Shown here piece by piece: positions 1 through 12,200 of a DNA stretch of 64,000 nt. The stretch comes from Apium graveolens (taxonomy: Eukaryota; Streptophyta; Magnoliopsida; Apiales; Apiaceae): assembly GCF_009905375.1 (NCBI RefSeq), contig NW_027420641.1:1-64000 (forward strand). The letters are read 5' to 3'. Position 1 is the stretch's first letter, and the number at the start of each line of letters is the position of its first letter. The translations under genes were made by a program, and so were the position numbers. Under the pieces are notes generated by a model. The model was not told the DNA's origin, made no database searches, and saw only the letters and a program-made list of their open reading frames with translations.

Positions 1-3000
1 CCCAGCAACTTTAAACTGCCATATCTCCTTCAATACTCACTCAAATGTTGTGTTCTATGCTTGTTGGAAAGGTATTGAGATGGCCTACAACTCTCGTTCA
101 GAAGTGTCCAAATTAGCATGGTAAGACCCTCATTTTTACAGTTCTTTCAAAGGACTTTTAGAAACTTCAAATCCGAACTTTGTGTTCTTGATTTCTTTGG
201 AAAGATCAAGCTTGTAGGAGGCTCCCTAAGTTTCCTAGCAACTTAACACCTCCCAAGGAAGGTATAAACTTCAAACCCTAGCCTTTACTTTGATTATTAG
301 TGTTTGAAGGTTGAGTTTCTAAATGAGAAGCATGATCTTTGATTATTAGTAGTTTGATTTGAATTTGGATGATTTGGTGAATGAATCTTGTTATAGTTAA
401 TAGAACTTGATTGTGGTTGGTTGAGGTGAAGAATATGAATAATAAGGACTGGTATAGTATTATTTAGTTGATGTTTTGATGTGTTAATGATTGTGGGTTG
501 TTTGGTGAGGTTTTGGTGTAGTGAGAAACTTGGAAAACTCGTAAACATAGCCGTGTAATGCCCGTTTCCTTAGACTGTTGTACATGAACCTCGGACCAGA
601 TAACTCACTGACCAATCTATAACTTTGCCATGATTAGATAGTTCATGTTACGAGCTTCGTTTTGATATGTAGTTCGTTTGATTCCGATGTACGGTTTAGG
701 AGAAACGACCGTTTTAAGTAACGGCGTTTCGCGACCAAACCATTACCCCTCGCCTTACTTTGAAACCTTGGTTAAGGACCTTAAAGGACTAATTGGAGTA
801 CGAATAATTTATGTAAAGTGTATTATGCAGTTGGTAAGGCACTCGTGAAAGAATCGCCTTAAAACCCTTAATGGTTAATTTATTAAAAATGGTGGAGCCG
901 AGGGTACTCGAGCGACTTAAGTAAATCGTTAAGCGCGAAAGCGAACGTTAGGACTCTAAATGGTTAAAGTCTAGTTTCTTAAGCGACCGGGGTTTAATTC
1001 CGACTTATGTTGTTGTTCATAGGTTATCGGACCCACTCTAAGCTTAAGTCTACCCCGGAGCACTCAGGCAAGTTTTCTACCCGTTATACTGTTGTTGTGA
1101 TGTAAATATATGTATATGCATTACCTGTGATAAGTGCATGATGTTATTAGCAAATTTTGCGATATATTGGAGCATGCTGATATGGATATATGCATGTCTG
1201 TTTCGTAATCTTGATATCTAATTGTTGATTCAATTGCTTATAAGTTGCATAATACCTATGCTAGAGATAAGCAGTAGTTGCGTATACCCTTAGTATAGGG
1301 GACCCAAAGGTGAACATATTTTCTAAAGGGAGTCGATGTTCCCGAGTATATATATATATATATATATTTATATAATATGAATAGTTTTTAAAACTATGAA
1401 TCAAATAAGGTTTATTCGATAACTTTATTTTATTATTGAATATTATTTTGAATATTCATTCGAGGGCTTATGACCCCGTTTATTTTATTATTGAATATTA
1501 TTTTGAATATTCATTCGAGGGCTTATGACCCCGTTTTTTATTATTGAATATTATTGAATATTCATTCGAGGGCTTATGACCCGTTTATTTTATTATTGAA
1601 TATTATTTTGAATATTCATTCGAGGGCTTATGACCCCGTTTATTTTATTATTGAATATTATTTTGAATATTCATTCGAGGGCTTATGACCCCGTTTATTT
1701 TATTATGAATATTATTTGAATATTCATTCGAGGGCTTATGACCCCGTTTATTTTATTAATGAATATTATTTTGAATATTCATTCGAGGACTTATGACTCC
1801 GATTATTTACAAATTATATTCTTAATTTTATTAAAGAATAATGTGTCGATAATCAAACTACTTTGATTATTCAAATAAAGATAGTACTTTCGTATAAGTA
1901 TATCTTTGGTTATTTAATATCATTGCAAGTATAAGTTTTAAAACTTCTACTTCAATTATTTTTATAAAGATTATTCTTTATGAGAATATTATTTAAATAA
2001 TAATATTCAGATATTTTCTAATAATTGGGACTGATTTATTTCATTAAATCAGCATTACTCCAAACATTCTTAAAAATGTTTGCGAGTCTTCAAAATGATT
2101 TTAAAAGTTAGAGCGGATCCCAAAACTCATTTTTTATATTAAGATCTTCCTTTCAAAGGGGATTTAAATATTCGCTCAAAACCTGAGGGATCCGGCTCTG
2201 TGGTGTGTTTTATATTCGCAACAAGGTTGCTATTTTGATAAAAGAGTTTTTGATTACTTACCCAATACTCGGGAAGTAAAATTCTTGGAACAAGTTAATC
2301 CATTAACAGGCATCGCCTGGGAAATATCGGTGAGTTTTCCTTTCCAACTAGATACGACTTCTTGGTGGAGCCGTATCAACAAGTTTCTACTTGGGGAAAG
2401 TGGGGACGAGCTTTACGTTTCAGAGTCATGGATTTCATCTGAACTAGGAGTGGCGTAAGTGGTCGAGTGGCGCCGGCCCAGCCTAATTATATTGGCCCAA
2501 ATGGCCTGGAAGTTCCGCTAAGACGGTCCATTCCTTAGGAGTCCAGTGTTCGGTTGACAAGTAAATCCGACAGGTTCTCCTCTACATGTAGAAAATGGTG
2601 GGGTTGCACTACTACGACTGATCATCGTAAGTGGTCTTCCTGGCGCGGCAAACTCCCGTAATGAGTTCATCATCCAATTGGATATTTCTGCAACACTACC
2701 CAGTGCACTTCGATAGAAAGGCTACAGTTGGGCGATGGTTGAGTGTTGGTAGGGTCAAGTTTTTCAAAATGATGTTTGCATCAATGAAGTATCTCATAAC
2801 TTCATTTTATTTTGATGATATTTTAAAGATTGAATCTATTCAAGTATATCTTGTAGTCTCATCTATGTGATGAACTTTGAACTAATTATAACTTGAACGG
2901 TGGTAGTTCAAGTAGTATTTGGAAAAAGATATAAGTATATTGGAGTATCTTGTAACTTCATCTTTTAAACATTATATCTAGTAAATGATTATCTTATGCA

Positions 3001-3723
3001 TGTCAAATATTTTCAGAAAAACGTTGAGACAAGGTTAGATATATGAGATCACCTTGCAACGATAGTTTTATACAGTTATAAACTGGAACTCTGTGTATAT
3101 TATGCATGGAAGAGGACTTCCAAGATTTTGAAAAGTATATATGTATATATACTAAATATTTTGCGACTTCATCGCATTAAGATATCAAACTTGGTTCATT
3201 TCTTTTGACCAAGACTTTCATGAGTACTATGAGAAGGCTCATATACTGTAAATCATTATACATATTATTTTGGTGGGCTTGCTGCTCACCCTTGCTTTCT
3301 TCTTTCATCACACAATAACAGATAGAAAAGATGAACAAGACCAAGCTCCCAATTGTGAGCGGATAGGAAACGTTCCGCAATTTCCTATAGGCGTTGATGT
3401 CGTTGTAGCTGAGGTAGGAACTACCAATAGGCTAGGCTTCAACTTTTGATGTACCAGATTTATGTATATTTATGAATTGTAATAATGGCAAAGAAATGTA
3501 AAGTTATTCAGAACCCTTTTAAGGTGTATGGCATATAATTGTGGAATAAAACGACTTGTGATTATTTTTGGATATTCATCTCTGAGACTATAACTTGTGG
3601 TGTGTGTGTTTATTGTGGGGTCACAGTACAGAGTAGTTGATTATTTATTAAGATTGGGTGTTATTAAGGGAAATGGAACTCGTAACAACCCGGATCCCCG
3701 ACCCTGGATTTGGGGGTGTTACA
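1..3723 (+). repeat. LTR 1 of array A (5'-truncated by window edge)
   Basis: This is a long terminal repeat that begins about 680 bp inside the LTR as judged from LTR 2, so the full length would be about 4.4 kb. It ends gggggtgttaca, directly followed by gaaa and the primer site. It contains an AT microsatellite near 1350-1375 and seven copies of a 55-bp repeat. It has no open frame of convincing coding character. Compared with LTRs 2 and 3 it differs by scattered substitutions and small indels. Confidence 0.9.
1424..1801 (+). repeat. 55-bp tandem repeat, 7 copies, in LTR 1
   Basis: Units read approximately tttattttattattgaata followed by ttattttgaatattcattcg and then agggcttatgaccccg. The third and sixth units carry small deletions. 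The last unit has the variant gaggacttatgactccg, which also marks the last unit in LTRs 2 and 3. Each unit holds an inverted repeat, GAATATT...AATATTC. Confidence 0.9.
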
Positions 3724-3727
3724 GAAA

Positions 3728-3739
3728 TGGTATCAGAGC
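3728..3739 (+). other. Primer binding site, internal region 1
   Basis: TGGTATCAGAGC lies 4 bp after the LTR end (gaaa spacer). It is complementary to the 3' end of initiator tRNA-Met, the usual plant Gypsy primer. Confidence 0.9.
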
Positions 3740-3893
3740 TAAGCGTTATAAACCTCAGAGATGATGTGACGTTAAGATAATAAGTTCATCAGATAATAAG
3801 AACTCTGCCAAGTTCATAGTCTGGCTACCTAACGTAGTACTGACAGTTAAAACCCTTATGGGAACCCTTATAAATATCGTGATAGAAGCGTAG

Positions 3894-4115
3894 TTCATTA
3901 TCGTAGATGGTAGCGGGACTCCGAACCCTGAGGTTGAGGAGCAACAACACGATGATGTTTTATTAGTTATTGGAGATCAGATTGTGGATCCAATAGAGCG
4001 TCCTAATGCAGGACTGGATGATGTTCATATTGAGGATGTAGCGGTTGAGGATGTTGTCCTAGAAGAGATTATCGCTGAGAAGGATCCCGTGAAGGATCCT
4101 GACAAGAATGAATAA
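3894..4115 (+). pseudogene. Acidic 73-codon open stretch after the primer site
   Basis: An open frame without an ATG start runs from the TAG at 3891-3893 to a TAA at 4113-4115. The translation is strongly acidic, with repeated Glu/Asp-Val motifs such as VEDVVLEEIIAEKDP. The position suggests the remains of a gag N-terminus or leader ORF, but I cannot assign a family. In family B the central part is deleted, with only the end, from the gtagcggttgagg motif, remaining at about 41298. Function is unknown. Confidence 0.35.
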
Positions 4116-4135
4116 AGGATCACTGAGGAATTGAT

Positions 4136-4995
4136 GACCATGGTTAGGGCGACTACTAGAGGTAGGATTGGCCGGTCACTACCAGAGGTTCGTTCAAGTT
4201 TGTAAAGATAGTAGCCCCTTTAACGTGGCTTACTCATAAGACAGAGAAGTTCGAATTGACAGAGAAATACGAGAACAGCTTTTAAGAACTGAAGCAATGA
4301 TTGGTGACAGCCCCTATGATGGCATTGCCGGATGGAAAAGGAGATTTTGTGATCTGTAGTGACGCTTCGCATAAGGAATTAAGGTGCTTCTTATACAGCA
4401 CATCAAGGTAATCGTGTACGCGTCAAGATAATTAAGGGAATATAAAATTGGATATCCCCACCCATGAGCTTGGGCTCGTGGCAATAGTTTTGTCCTAAAG
4501 ATTGGAGGCACTACTTGTATGGAGAGAAGTGCGAGATTTACCTAAGCCATAAGTGCTCTAGTACATTTTCACGCAGAAAGAGCTCAACATGCGCCAAATG
4601 AGGTGGTTAGAGCTAATCAAGGATTACGATTATGAGATTCTTTATCATTTGGGGAAAGCCAATGTGGTGGCTGATGCCCTTAGTAAAAAGGAGAGACTCA
4701 AGAAGATAATGTCTTTGATAGAGTTTATAAGAGGTTTTGAGAAAATGGAAATAGAAGTGAAGGTAACTGGAGCCGGGTACCGAAAAGCTGTTTGAGATTG
4801 CAATACAGCCCGAATTATTAGAAAAGAACAGATTGTGCCAGAAAAAGTGAAGAATGAAGGCAGAGAGCCAACAAATAGATAAGAGATTAATACCGAGAAA
4901 GATGATAAGGGAATAATGAGGTATTCCTACAGAATTTGGGTTCCAAATGTTCAAGAGCTTAAAGATGAGATCTTAGATGAAAGCTAGTTTGAGGA
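4136..4995 (+). pseudogene. Extra RT-tail/RNase H/integrase-N fragment upstream of gag
   Basis: Translated pieces match the RT-RNase H junction, with a degenerate form of the GYYRRFV motif and the frame around LPDGKGDFVICSDASH. They also match the RNase H end (residues like [16 protein letters not shown] and [16 protein letters not shown], 4589-4720) and the start of integrase (IWVPNVQELKDEIL, about 4935-4975). After that the match stops abruptly. The frame is broken by several stops, including TAA at 4429-4431 where chromoviruses have Gln in the ASRQL motif. The fragment lies before gag, so it duplicates pol sequence that also occurs further downstream. Family B has it in the same place, at 41420-42240. 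Confidence 0.75.
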
Positions 4996-5189
4996 ATAAG
5001 ATTTAGAGCAAACCCTGAACGTGATAGTCAGGGAGGTCGCCATCAAGATAGAAGGAACCCATAACATGATGAAGTGGAAAATGAGGATCTAAATTATGTA
5101 GGATGACCCCGATTATGGGAAGGAGGAGGGAATGTTCAGATTAAGGAAACAGAAGTCGAGTAAGGAAAGAAGACCCGAGACGGTAATCC

Positions 5190-5830
5190 TATACGAAAAT
5201 TTATGGACCTTTCTAGGCAGAACTTAGACTATTATCCCCAACCACGACCCTGAGGAAACAATGCAGTGAGAAATTCTTTCAGGACCTTTAAGTCGCTAAG
5301 CTCTCAGAGTTCCAAGGAACAAGCTGACCCAGTCGAGGCAAGAGCCTGGCTAAAGGAATATAGGAATCATTTGAGATTCTAAATGATTGACGAATCACAA
5401 AAGACTGTTTTTGTCACTTACCCTCCTAAGAGAGAGGCCACCCGCTGGTGAAAGTCCAAGGAAGGCATGGAGCCAGAGGTTACAATAAACTGATTAAAGT
5501 TCAGTCAATTGTTTTCAGGAAAGTACTTCCCAATGTTATGGAGATAGTGTAAAAGTTTTAGAGCCAGAACAAAGGCAGACGAGTATGATGAATTATGAAT
5601 CTAAGTTGTAAAAGTTGTCAAGATTCGTTCTGAGGACACGAATCCAGAATGATGGGATGTTTGAAATCAATGCTTATGTTGTGTTGGTTCATGAAATAAT
5701 GATAAGAGAAAGGAAAATAAAAGAAACTGAAGTGGAAAGGAATATAAAGGCAATAGAGTTTGAGGAATGATAAGGAAGTTGGGTATGAGGAAACCCTAAA
5801 GACTCGTAGCAATAGAAATAGAAAAGTATG
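5190..5830 (+). pseudogene. gag remnant, internal region 1
   Basis: Conceptual translation in shifting frames shows plant Gypsy capsid motifs: EARAWLKE, DESQKTVFVTYPP, LFSGKYFP, ADEYDELYESKL.KLSRFV and MFEINAYVVLVHEIM. These correspond in order to the gag of element C in this window (for example TWIREIERSFEL, YATYFLKGE, LFLEKYYP, YEKKFTELSRFV and MFEIDTYAGIVQKA). TGA at 5449-5451 replaces a conserved Trp and is shared with family B. No complete frame remains, so no protein is expected. Confidence 0.75.
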
Positions 5831-6012
5831 TAATCGTCAGGATGAGGGTGATTCACCATGAGTTAAATTGATGGTTGAAGGCATAAGAGATACATATATT
5901 TTATCCCCTGTAAGTTGGGAGGATTTGAGGAAACCTTGAGATAGTTCGAAGGATAAATATTGAGACGCGGATAGACTGAGGAGACAAGGAAGTAAGAAAT
6001 TAGGAAAATTGG

Positions 6013-6234
6013 ATGAAGGAAGTGACCTTCAAGAATGTGAAGTGTAAGACCGGTGGCTTGATACCCAGGAAGGGAGATGCCAGGTATGAGAGATATCCCA
6101 ACATTGAGATGACTGTTGAGATAAATAACAAAAGTAAATACAGAATTATTAAGAAGAAGTTCACGTTGAACATGACGAATATCTTCCAGAACATCCTTGT
6201 TATCGTTACCAAATCAAGCAAGAAAAGTAGATAA
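6013..6234 (+). pseudogene. Short basic open frame between gag and RT
   Basis: A 73-codon frame rich in Lys/Arg (MKEVTFKNVKCKTGG at its start) lies where the gag nucleocapsid and protease should be. Family B has an open counterpart of the same length at 43278-43499. In internal region 2 it is interrupted by TAG near 16082. CKTGG could be a ruined zinc-knuckle start. It is most likely a nucleocapsid remnant that happens to be open. A retained short protein is possible but unsupported. Confidence 0.3.
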
Positions 6235-6539
6235 CCGTAGTTATCTTTTGGAGGCATATTGATTGACCTCATTTTTGAATACAGATGTTATTGTGAAATT
6301 AGGCATATACTATTGAGGTGGGAATGATTGAATAAGACACCCTTATCAGGGATATATGACTTAATTTATCCATGGAATGATGCATGTACCTTTTTAAAGG
6401 TGGAATTAAATATAGGACATCGGTAACTTAAAATGAATCCTAGGGGAATACATAAAGGTTGGCATTTCACCCTTAATAGGGATAATATGAGTTTTGACAG
6501 TACAAATTGGAAGGACTAAGGTAACAACAACCTTTAAGG

Positions 6540-7095
6540 ATCAGTGGAGAAATTTTTCAGAAGTATATAGATAATGGTTCTAGTATTAGTAAATGGTATT
6601 TTGATATGCCCTGTATCTAGGGAATACAGGAGGAACGATTCAAGGATAACCTTAGAGGTCTTACAAGAAGAAAGGTAATATTCAAAGTTCTGAAGAATAG
6701 AAATCTTGATAAAGGAAATATGACGTAATTATAATAATGCCAAGTGGGGCACGTGTTAAACCATGAGAAGTATAGATTGAACCAATGGGGGTCAGAATTG
6801 TTAAAGCAAGAAGGACCCAAGATAAGAGACGTCCTAAGTATGATCGAGAGTCTGTCGTGACAATGTTAACCTCTAAAGGCTGAGGCAATAACTTATGGAA
6901 AAATGGTGATATTTTTTTTACTCATCAGATTTTAAGGAAAACAACTTCACACAAGTAGTGATTGAAGTGAGGTAGAAATTGAGTTGGAGGTGGTTAAAAG
7001 GACATTGATTGTAAGGAAATTTTACTATCCGGAAAGGCCAAAGAGGTGGCCAACACTTTAAGTGTAAGAGGACAATTATCGGCGCTCGTGCCAGA
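6540..7095 (+). pseudogene. RT and RNase H end remnants, internal region 1
   Basis: Around 6570-6720 the translation VLVLVNGILICPVSREYRRND.RITLEVLQEERLYSKF corresponds to the RT segment of C that holds the IDDILIYS catalytic motif and the [15 protein letters not shown] stretch. Here the catalytic Asp pair is lost (VNG). Around 7030-7090 a second RNase H end is recognisable, LLSGKAKEVANTL, matching [11 protein letters not shown]. This is the canonical pol location, so the copy at 4136-4995 is an extra one. Confidence 0.6.
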
Positions 7096-8479
7096 AGAAT
7101 ACAGTAATAATGGTTAAAGCCGTGAAGGTTGTATTATGGTTTTAAAGATCGACATTCCTTCTGATGACTGTGCAATACCCAACCGTAATAGTAGTTTGGC
7201 AAAGGTTTAATTCGTATAATCGCCATGAGCGGGCTATCTATCTTAGAAGGAACTACCCTGAGGATAATCCAGGACCATGTTTCAAAAAGGACTAAACGAA
7301 CCTTCGAGTTAAGTCTTCTATTGAAGGTATATGATTAAGAATGGTATTAACCTGCTATCATTGCTTTGATTGAAACTCTTCTGCAATTTTATCTGCTTCA
7401 TGTCATGAAAGTACGTCAGAATTTGGAGTGTTCTTCATGAATTATGAATGGTGATTATGTTAACTCCTTAGAAGAATTTGATACGACATGTATGGACTCC
7501 GTATGGTTAGCTATTAAGATTTCATAGAAAATGAATAACTACAGTAGGTCAGCGATGGACCACAGTAATGCAACAATGATTCTGCGAGTAAAGAGTCGAT
7601 TACAACCGTGAGAGTTGTATTAGAATGCATGTTGAGATTAAGTACCACTAATCGGGTTGTGGTGATGTATAAGTTATCATTGATAAACTAATTAAGTAGA
7701 TTATCTACCTATTGAATACTTATTCCTTCTTATCAATAGAGAGTCGTATTACTATACGAGGAAGGTTGCGGTGCAAGCATATAATTCTAGTAACGATGAT
7801 GTATAAAATGAGATTCCAGATTCGATTTTCGATGTCGAGGGAGTTTCAAAGGTGATTGAGTATAAGCTCGAGGAAGAGCATGGGTCCATAGAATGATGGA
7901 CGGAATAGCAAAAATATTTAAGAATGCAAAATGCGATGCGATAATACTTGATGTTGATATATATACATATATGTTTTGTTCTCCTATGACAAACCTCTAT
8001 AGTTCAGAGGTAGACTCCAAGCCAGATATTTTGTGGCAGTATATTTTTTTCATATATACAATTCTCTTCAATTCGTTCTTTTCTTTTCATTTTATATAAG
8101 CTGAGAAGAACAACCCTTCTAGAAGGGGAGGTATTGCCGAATGACTATCTATCTGTGTGATAGAAGCCTAGTAGGATACCACATGTTGTTTAATTGCTTG
8201 TCAAGTACTAAAGGCTGGCCACCTTCTGTACTAACTATGCAATAGAACAAGTGTTCATGATCATAGTGATCTCTCAATAAATTCTTTTACTTCTATATGA
8301 AGGACCAAGCTTTCGAAGATGGAGGCAGCTGGAGAGGAAGTGGTACCAAGTATGGTGGTATTCCGATTCTAACGCATTCGTGATACTAAGGTTGACGTGG
8401 TTATTAAGAGGTTATAAAACTCTAGCGAGTAAATGTATATCAAGAATAGTATTCTGTACGGAAGGTAGTAGCGATTACG

Positions 8480-9255
8480 AACTGGAAAAGAATGGGTATT
8501 GAGAAGCAAAAGCTATAATGCTAGAAGCTATGATGAGAGTCTGTGCAATAGACTTGAAAGAATTTAGAATGATCACTTAACGCGGATTGAGTTTTCTTAC
8601 GATAATAGATCATATGTCATTATCGAGATGTCGCCTTATGAGATCCTTGAGGGAAGACGATGTCGATCTCCCTTATGTTAGGATGAAGTTGCAGAGCGCA
8701 AGATGCTCGGACCAGCAGTGGTCCAAAGGACCAAGGATATAATAGATCTAATCAGAAGACGGCTGGTAATAGCCCAAGATGGACATAGGAAGTATATTGA
8801 TTTGACACGAAAGGACAAAGAATAAGAAGTAGGGGACCTAGTGTTGTTATAGGTATTCCTTTGGAAAGGATGGATGAGGTTCGGAAAGAAAGGAAAGCTA
8901 AGCCCACGAATTGTTGGACCCTTGGATATATTAAGACATATTGGGAAGTTAGCATATGAGCTAGCCCTACCCCTGAACATGTAGCAAGTTCATAACGTGT
9001 TCCACGTATCAATGTTAAGGAAGTATAATCCGGATGCCAGATAATAGGGGCCTATGAGCGCATAGACATGCAACCAGACGTAACCTATATGGAGCAACCA
9101 GGAAGGGTTATAGATCGAAAAGGAACGAGTGCTTAGAAGAAGGGTTATCATGCTAGTCAGAGTTTGCGGCACAACCACAATATGGGAAAATTGACTTGAG
9201 AGTTAGAAAGTGCAATGCTAATAAAGTATCCCCATTCATTTTCTATCTGATTCCG
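8480..9255 (+). pseudogene. Integrase C-terminal remnant, internal region 1
   Basis: The translation around 8690-9000 reads VAERKMLGPAVVQRTKD, then RKYIDLTRKDKE.EVGDLVLL, RFGKKGKLSPRIVGP and VHNVFHVSMLRKYNPDA. It aligns with the integrase C-terminus of element C (VGEGKILGPELVQQMRE, RFGKKGKLTP). Upstream at 8570-8650 the stretch before the CRSP motif is recognisable. Nonsense codons include TAG at 8850-8852, shared with family B. The end of the frame runs into the polypurine tract, as in intact chromoviruses. Confidence 0.75.
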
Positions 9256-9266
9256 GGACGGAATCC

Positions 9267-9283
9267 TTTTAAGGAGGGGAGAC
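9267..9283 (+). other. Polypurine tract before LTR 2
   Basis: ttttaaggaggggagac lies directly against the LTR start tgtaataacccc. This is the plus-strand primer position. The same tract occurs at 19163-19179 and 46550-46566. Confidence 0.85.
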
Positions 9284-12200
9284 TGTAATAACCCCAATTT
9301 TTGGAATTTTTGAAACCTTGATGAATAGTAACTTTTGCTCACTATGCTGATTAAGAAAATTATCAGACCACGATATATAGGACTACTGTTACGGAAATTC
9401 TAAGATCGTATTAGTATTCCATAAAGTAAATGAATGTATGTAAAGGTCGTCAGAATTCGAATTCAAACACTTTGATTTTTCCCGAAAATCCACCAGATAC
9501 CGACAGAATTGAGTATAAGGTAACATGATTGAAAGAATTTTAATTCAAGGATTATAAATGAGGATCATTAAAGGATTATAAAATATTAGGAAAGATTTAG
9601 GGAAGCTCAAATAATGAGATCCCGGATATGATCCCTCAAACAGGTATCGAGAACGAAAGTTAAGCGAACCGTAAAACAAATACGCAACCAAGAGATAAGC
9701 TTGTACAAGAATCCAAGGTATTATGACATCATCAAACCACAAGACAAAGACATGTGGCAAATAGATGACACAAGCAAGATGACATAAGCATGACAAGGGG
9801 TTTTGTTTTGTTGGTTGATTTTGAGCCATGTAAAATTTACCATGGTAAAAAGCTAAAACATTTTCCAAGGCAAAAAGGAGAAGCAACCAAGCAAATATCA
9901 TAAAACACAAAAATTAGAAGTTGACTTTTGCTTCCAAGAGCAAAAGCTCTCGGCCAAAACAAACCCAGCAACTTTAAACTGCCATATCTCCTTCAATACT
10001 CACTCAAATGTTGTGTCCTATAGCTTGTTGGAAAGGTATTGAGATGGCCTACAACTCTTGTTCACAAGTCTCATCCAAATTAGCACGGTAAGACCCTTAT
10101 TTTTACAGTTCTTTCAATCGGACTTTTAAAAACTTCAAATCCTAACTTTGTGTTCTTGATTTATTGGAAAGATCAAGCTTGTAGGAGGCTCCCTAAGGTT
10201 TCCTAGCAACTTAACACCTCTCAAGGAAGGTATAAACTTCAAACCCTAGCCTTTACTTTGATTATTAGTGAGTTTGAAGGTTGAGTTTCTAAATGAGAAG
10301 CATGATCTTTGATTATTAGTAGTTTGATTTGAATTTAGAGTGATTTGGTGAATGAATCTTGTTATAGTTAATAGAACTTGATTGTGGTTGGTTGAGGTGA
10401 AGAATATGAAGAATAAGGACTGGTATAGTATTATTTAGTTGATGTTTTGATGTGTTAATGATTGTGGGTTGTTTGGTGAGGTTTTGGTGTAGTGAGAAAC
10501 TTGGAAAACTCGTGAACATAGCCGTCGTAATGCCCGTTTTCCTTAGACTGTTGTACATGAACCTCGGACCAGATAACTCACTGACCAATCTGTAACTTTG
10601 CCATGATTAGATAGTTCATGTTACGAGCTTCGTTTTGATATATATTTCGTTTGATTCCGATGTACGGTTTAGGAGAAACGACCGTTTTAAGTAACGACAT
10701 TTCGTGACCAAACCATTACCCCTCGCCTTACTTTGAAACCTTGGTTAAGGACCTTAAAAGACTAATTGGAGTACGAATAATTTATGTAAAGTGTATTATG
10801 CAGTTGGTAAGGCACTCGTGAAAGAATCGCCTTAAAACCCTTAATGGTTAATTTATTAAAAATGGTGGATCCGAGGGTACTCGAGCGACTTAAGTAAATC
10901 ATTAAGGGCGAAAGCGAACGTTAGGACTCTAAATGGTTAAAGTCTAGTTTCTTAAGCGATCGGGGTTTAATTCCGACTTATGTTGTTGTTCATAGGTTAT
11001 CGGACCCACTCTAAGCTTAAGTCTACCCCGGAGCACTCAGGCAAGTTTTCTACCCGTTATACTGTTGTTGTGATGTAAATATATGTATATGCATTATCTT
11101 GTGATAAGTGCATGATTTTTATTAGCAAATTTTGTGATATATTGGAGCATGCTGATATGGTATATATGCATGTCTGTTTCGTAATCTTGATATCTAATTG
11201 TTGATTCAATTGCTTATAAGTTGCATAATACCTATGCTAGAGATAAGCAGTAGTTGCGTATACCCTTAGTATAGGGGACCCAAAGGTGAACATATTTTCT
11301 AAACCGGGAGACGATGTTCCCGAGTATATTATATATATATATATATTAATATATATATATGAATAGTTTTTAAAACTATGAATCAAATAAGGGTTATTCG
11401 ATAACTTTATTTTATTATTGAATATTATTTTGAATATTCATTCGAGGCCTTATGACCCCGTTTATTTTATTATTGAATATTATTTTGAATATTCATTCGA
11501 GGGCTTATGACCCCGTTTATTTTATTATTGAATATTATTTTGAATATTCATTCGAGGGCTTATGACCCCGTTTATTTTATTATTGAATATTATTTTGAAT
11601 ATTCATTCGAGGGCTTATGACCCCGTTTATTTTATTATTGAATATTATTTTGAATATTCATTCGAGGACTTATGACTCCGATTATTTACAAATTATTATT
11701 CTTAATTTTATTAAAGAATAATGTGTCGATAATCAAACTCACTTTTGATTATTCAAATAAAGATAGTACTTTCGTATAAGTATATCTTTGGTTATTTAAT
11801 ATACATTGCAAGTATAAGTTTTAAAACTTCTACTTCAATTATTTTTATAAAGATTATTCTTTATGAGAATATTATTTAAATAATAATATTCGGATATTTT
11901 CTAATAAATTGGGACTGATTTATTTCATTAAATCAGCATTACTCCAAACATTCTTAAAAATGTTTGCGAGTCTTCAAAATGATTTTAAAAGTTAGAGCGG
12001 ATCCTAAAACTCATTTTTTTATATATGTAAGATCTTCCTTTCAAAGGGGATTTAAATATTCGCTCAAAACCTGAGGGATCCGGCTCTGTGGTGTGTTTTA
12101 TATTCGCAACAAGGTTGCTATTTTGATAAAAGAGTTTTTGATTACTTTCCTAATACTCGGGAAGTAAAATTCTTGGAACAAGTTAATCCATTAACAGGCA

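Larger units (their letters stand above)
3724..9283 (+). mobile_element. Internal region 1 of array A (decayed Gypsy interior)
   Basis: This 5.56-kb interior lies between LTR 1 and LTR 2. Recognisable remnants in order are the primer site, an acidic open stretch, an RT-tail/RNase H/integrase-N fragment, gag, RT, the RNase H end and the integrase C-terminus, followed by a polypurine tract. All are broken by stops and frameshifts. The stretch 7100-8480 corresponds in position to the integrase N-terminus and core but is too decayed for me to align by eye, and I see nothing else in it. Confidence 0.85.

Noticed and set aside
1424..1801. Regular 55-bp repeats resembling a CRISPR array
   Set aside because: Units are contiguous without unique spacers, lie in a plant retrotransposon LTR and vary as ordinary tandem repeats.
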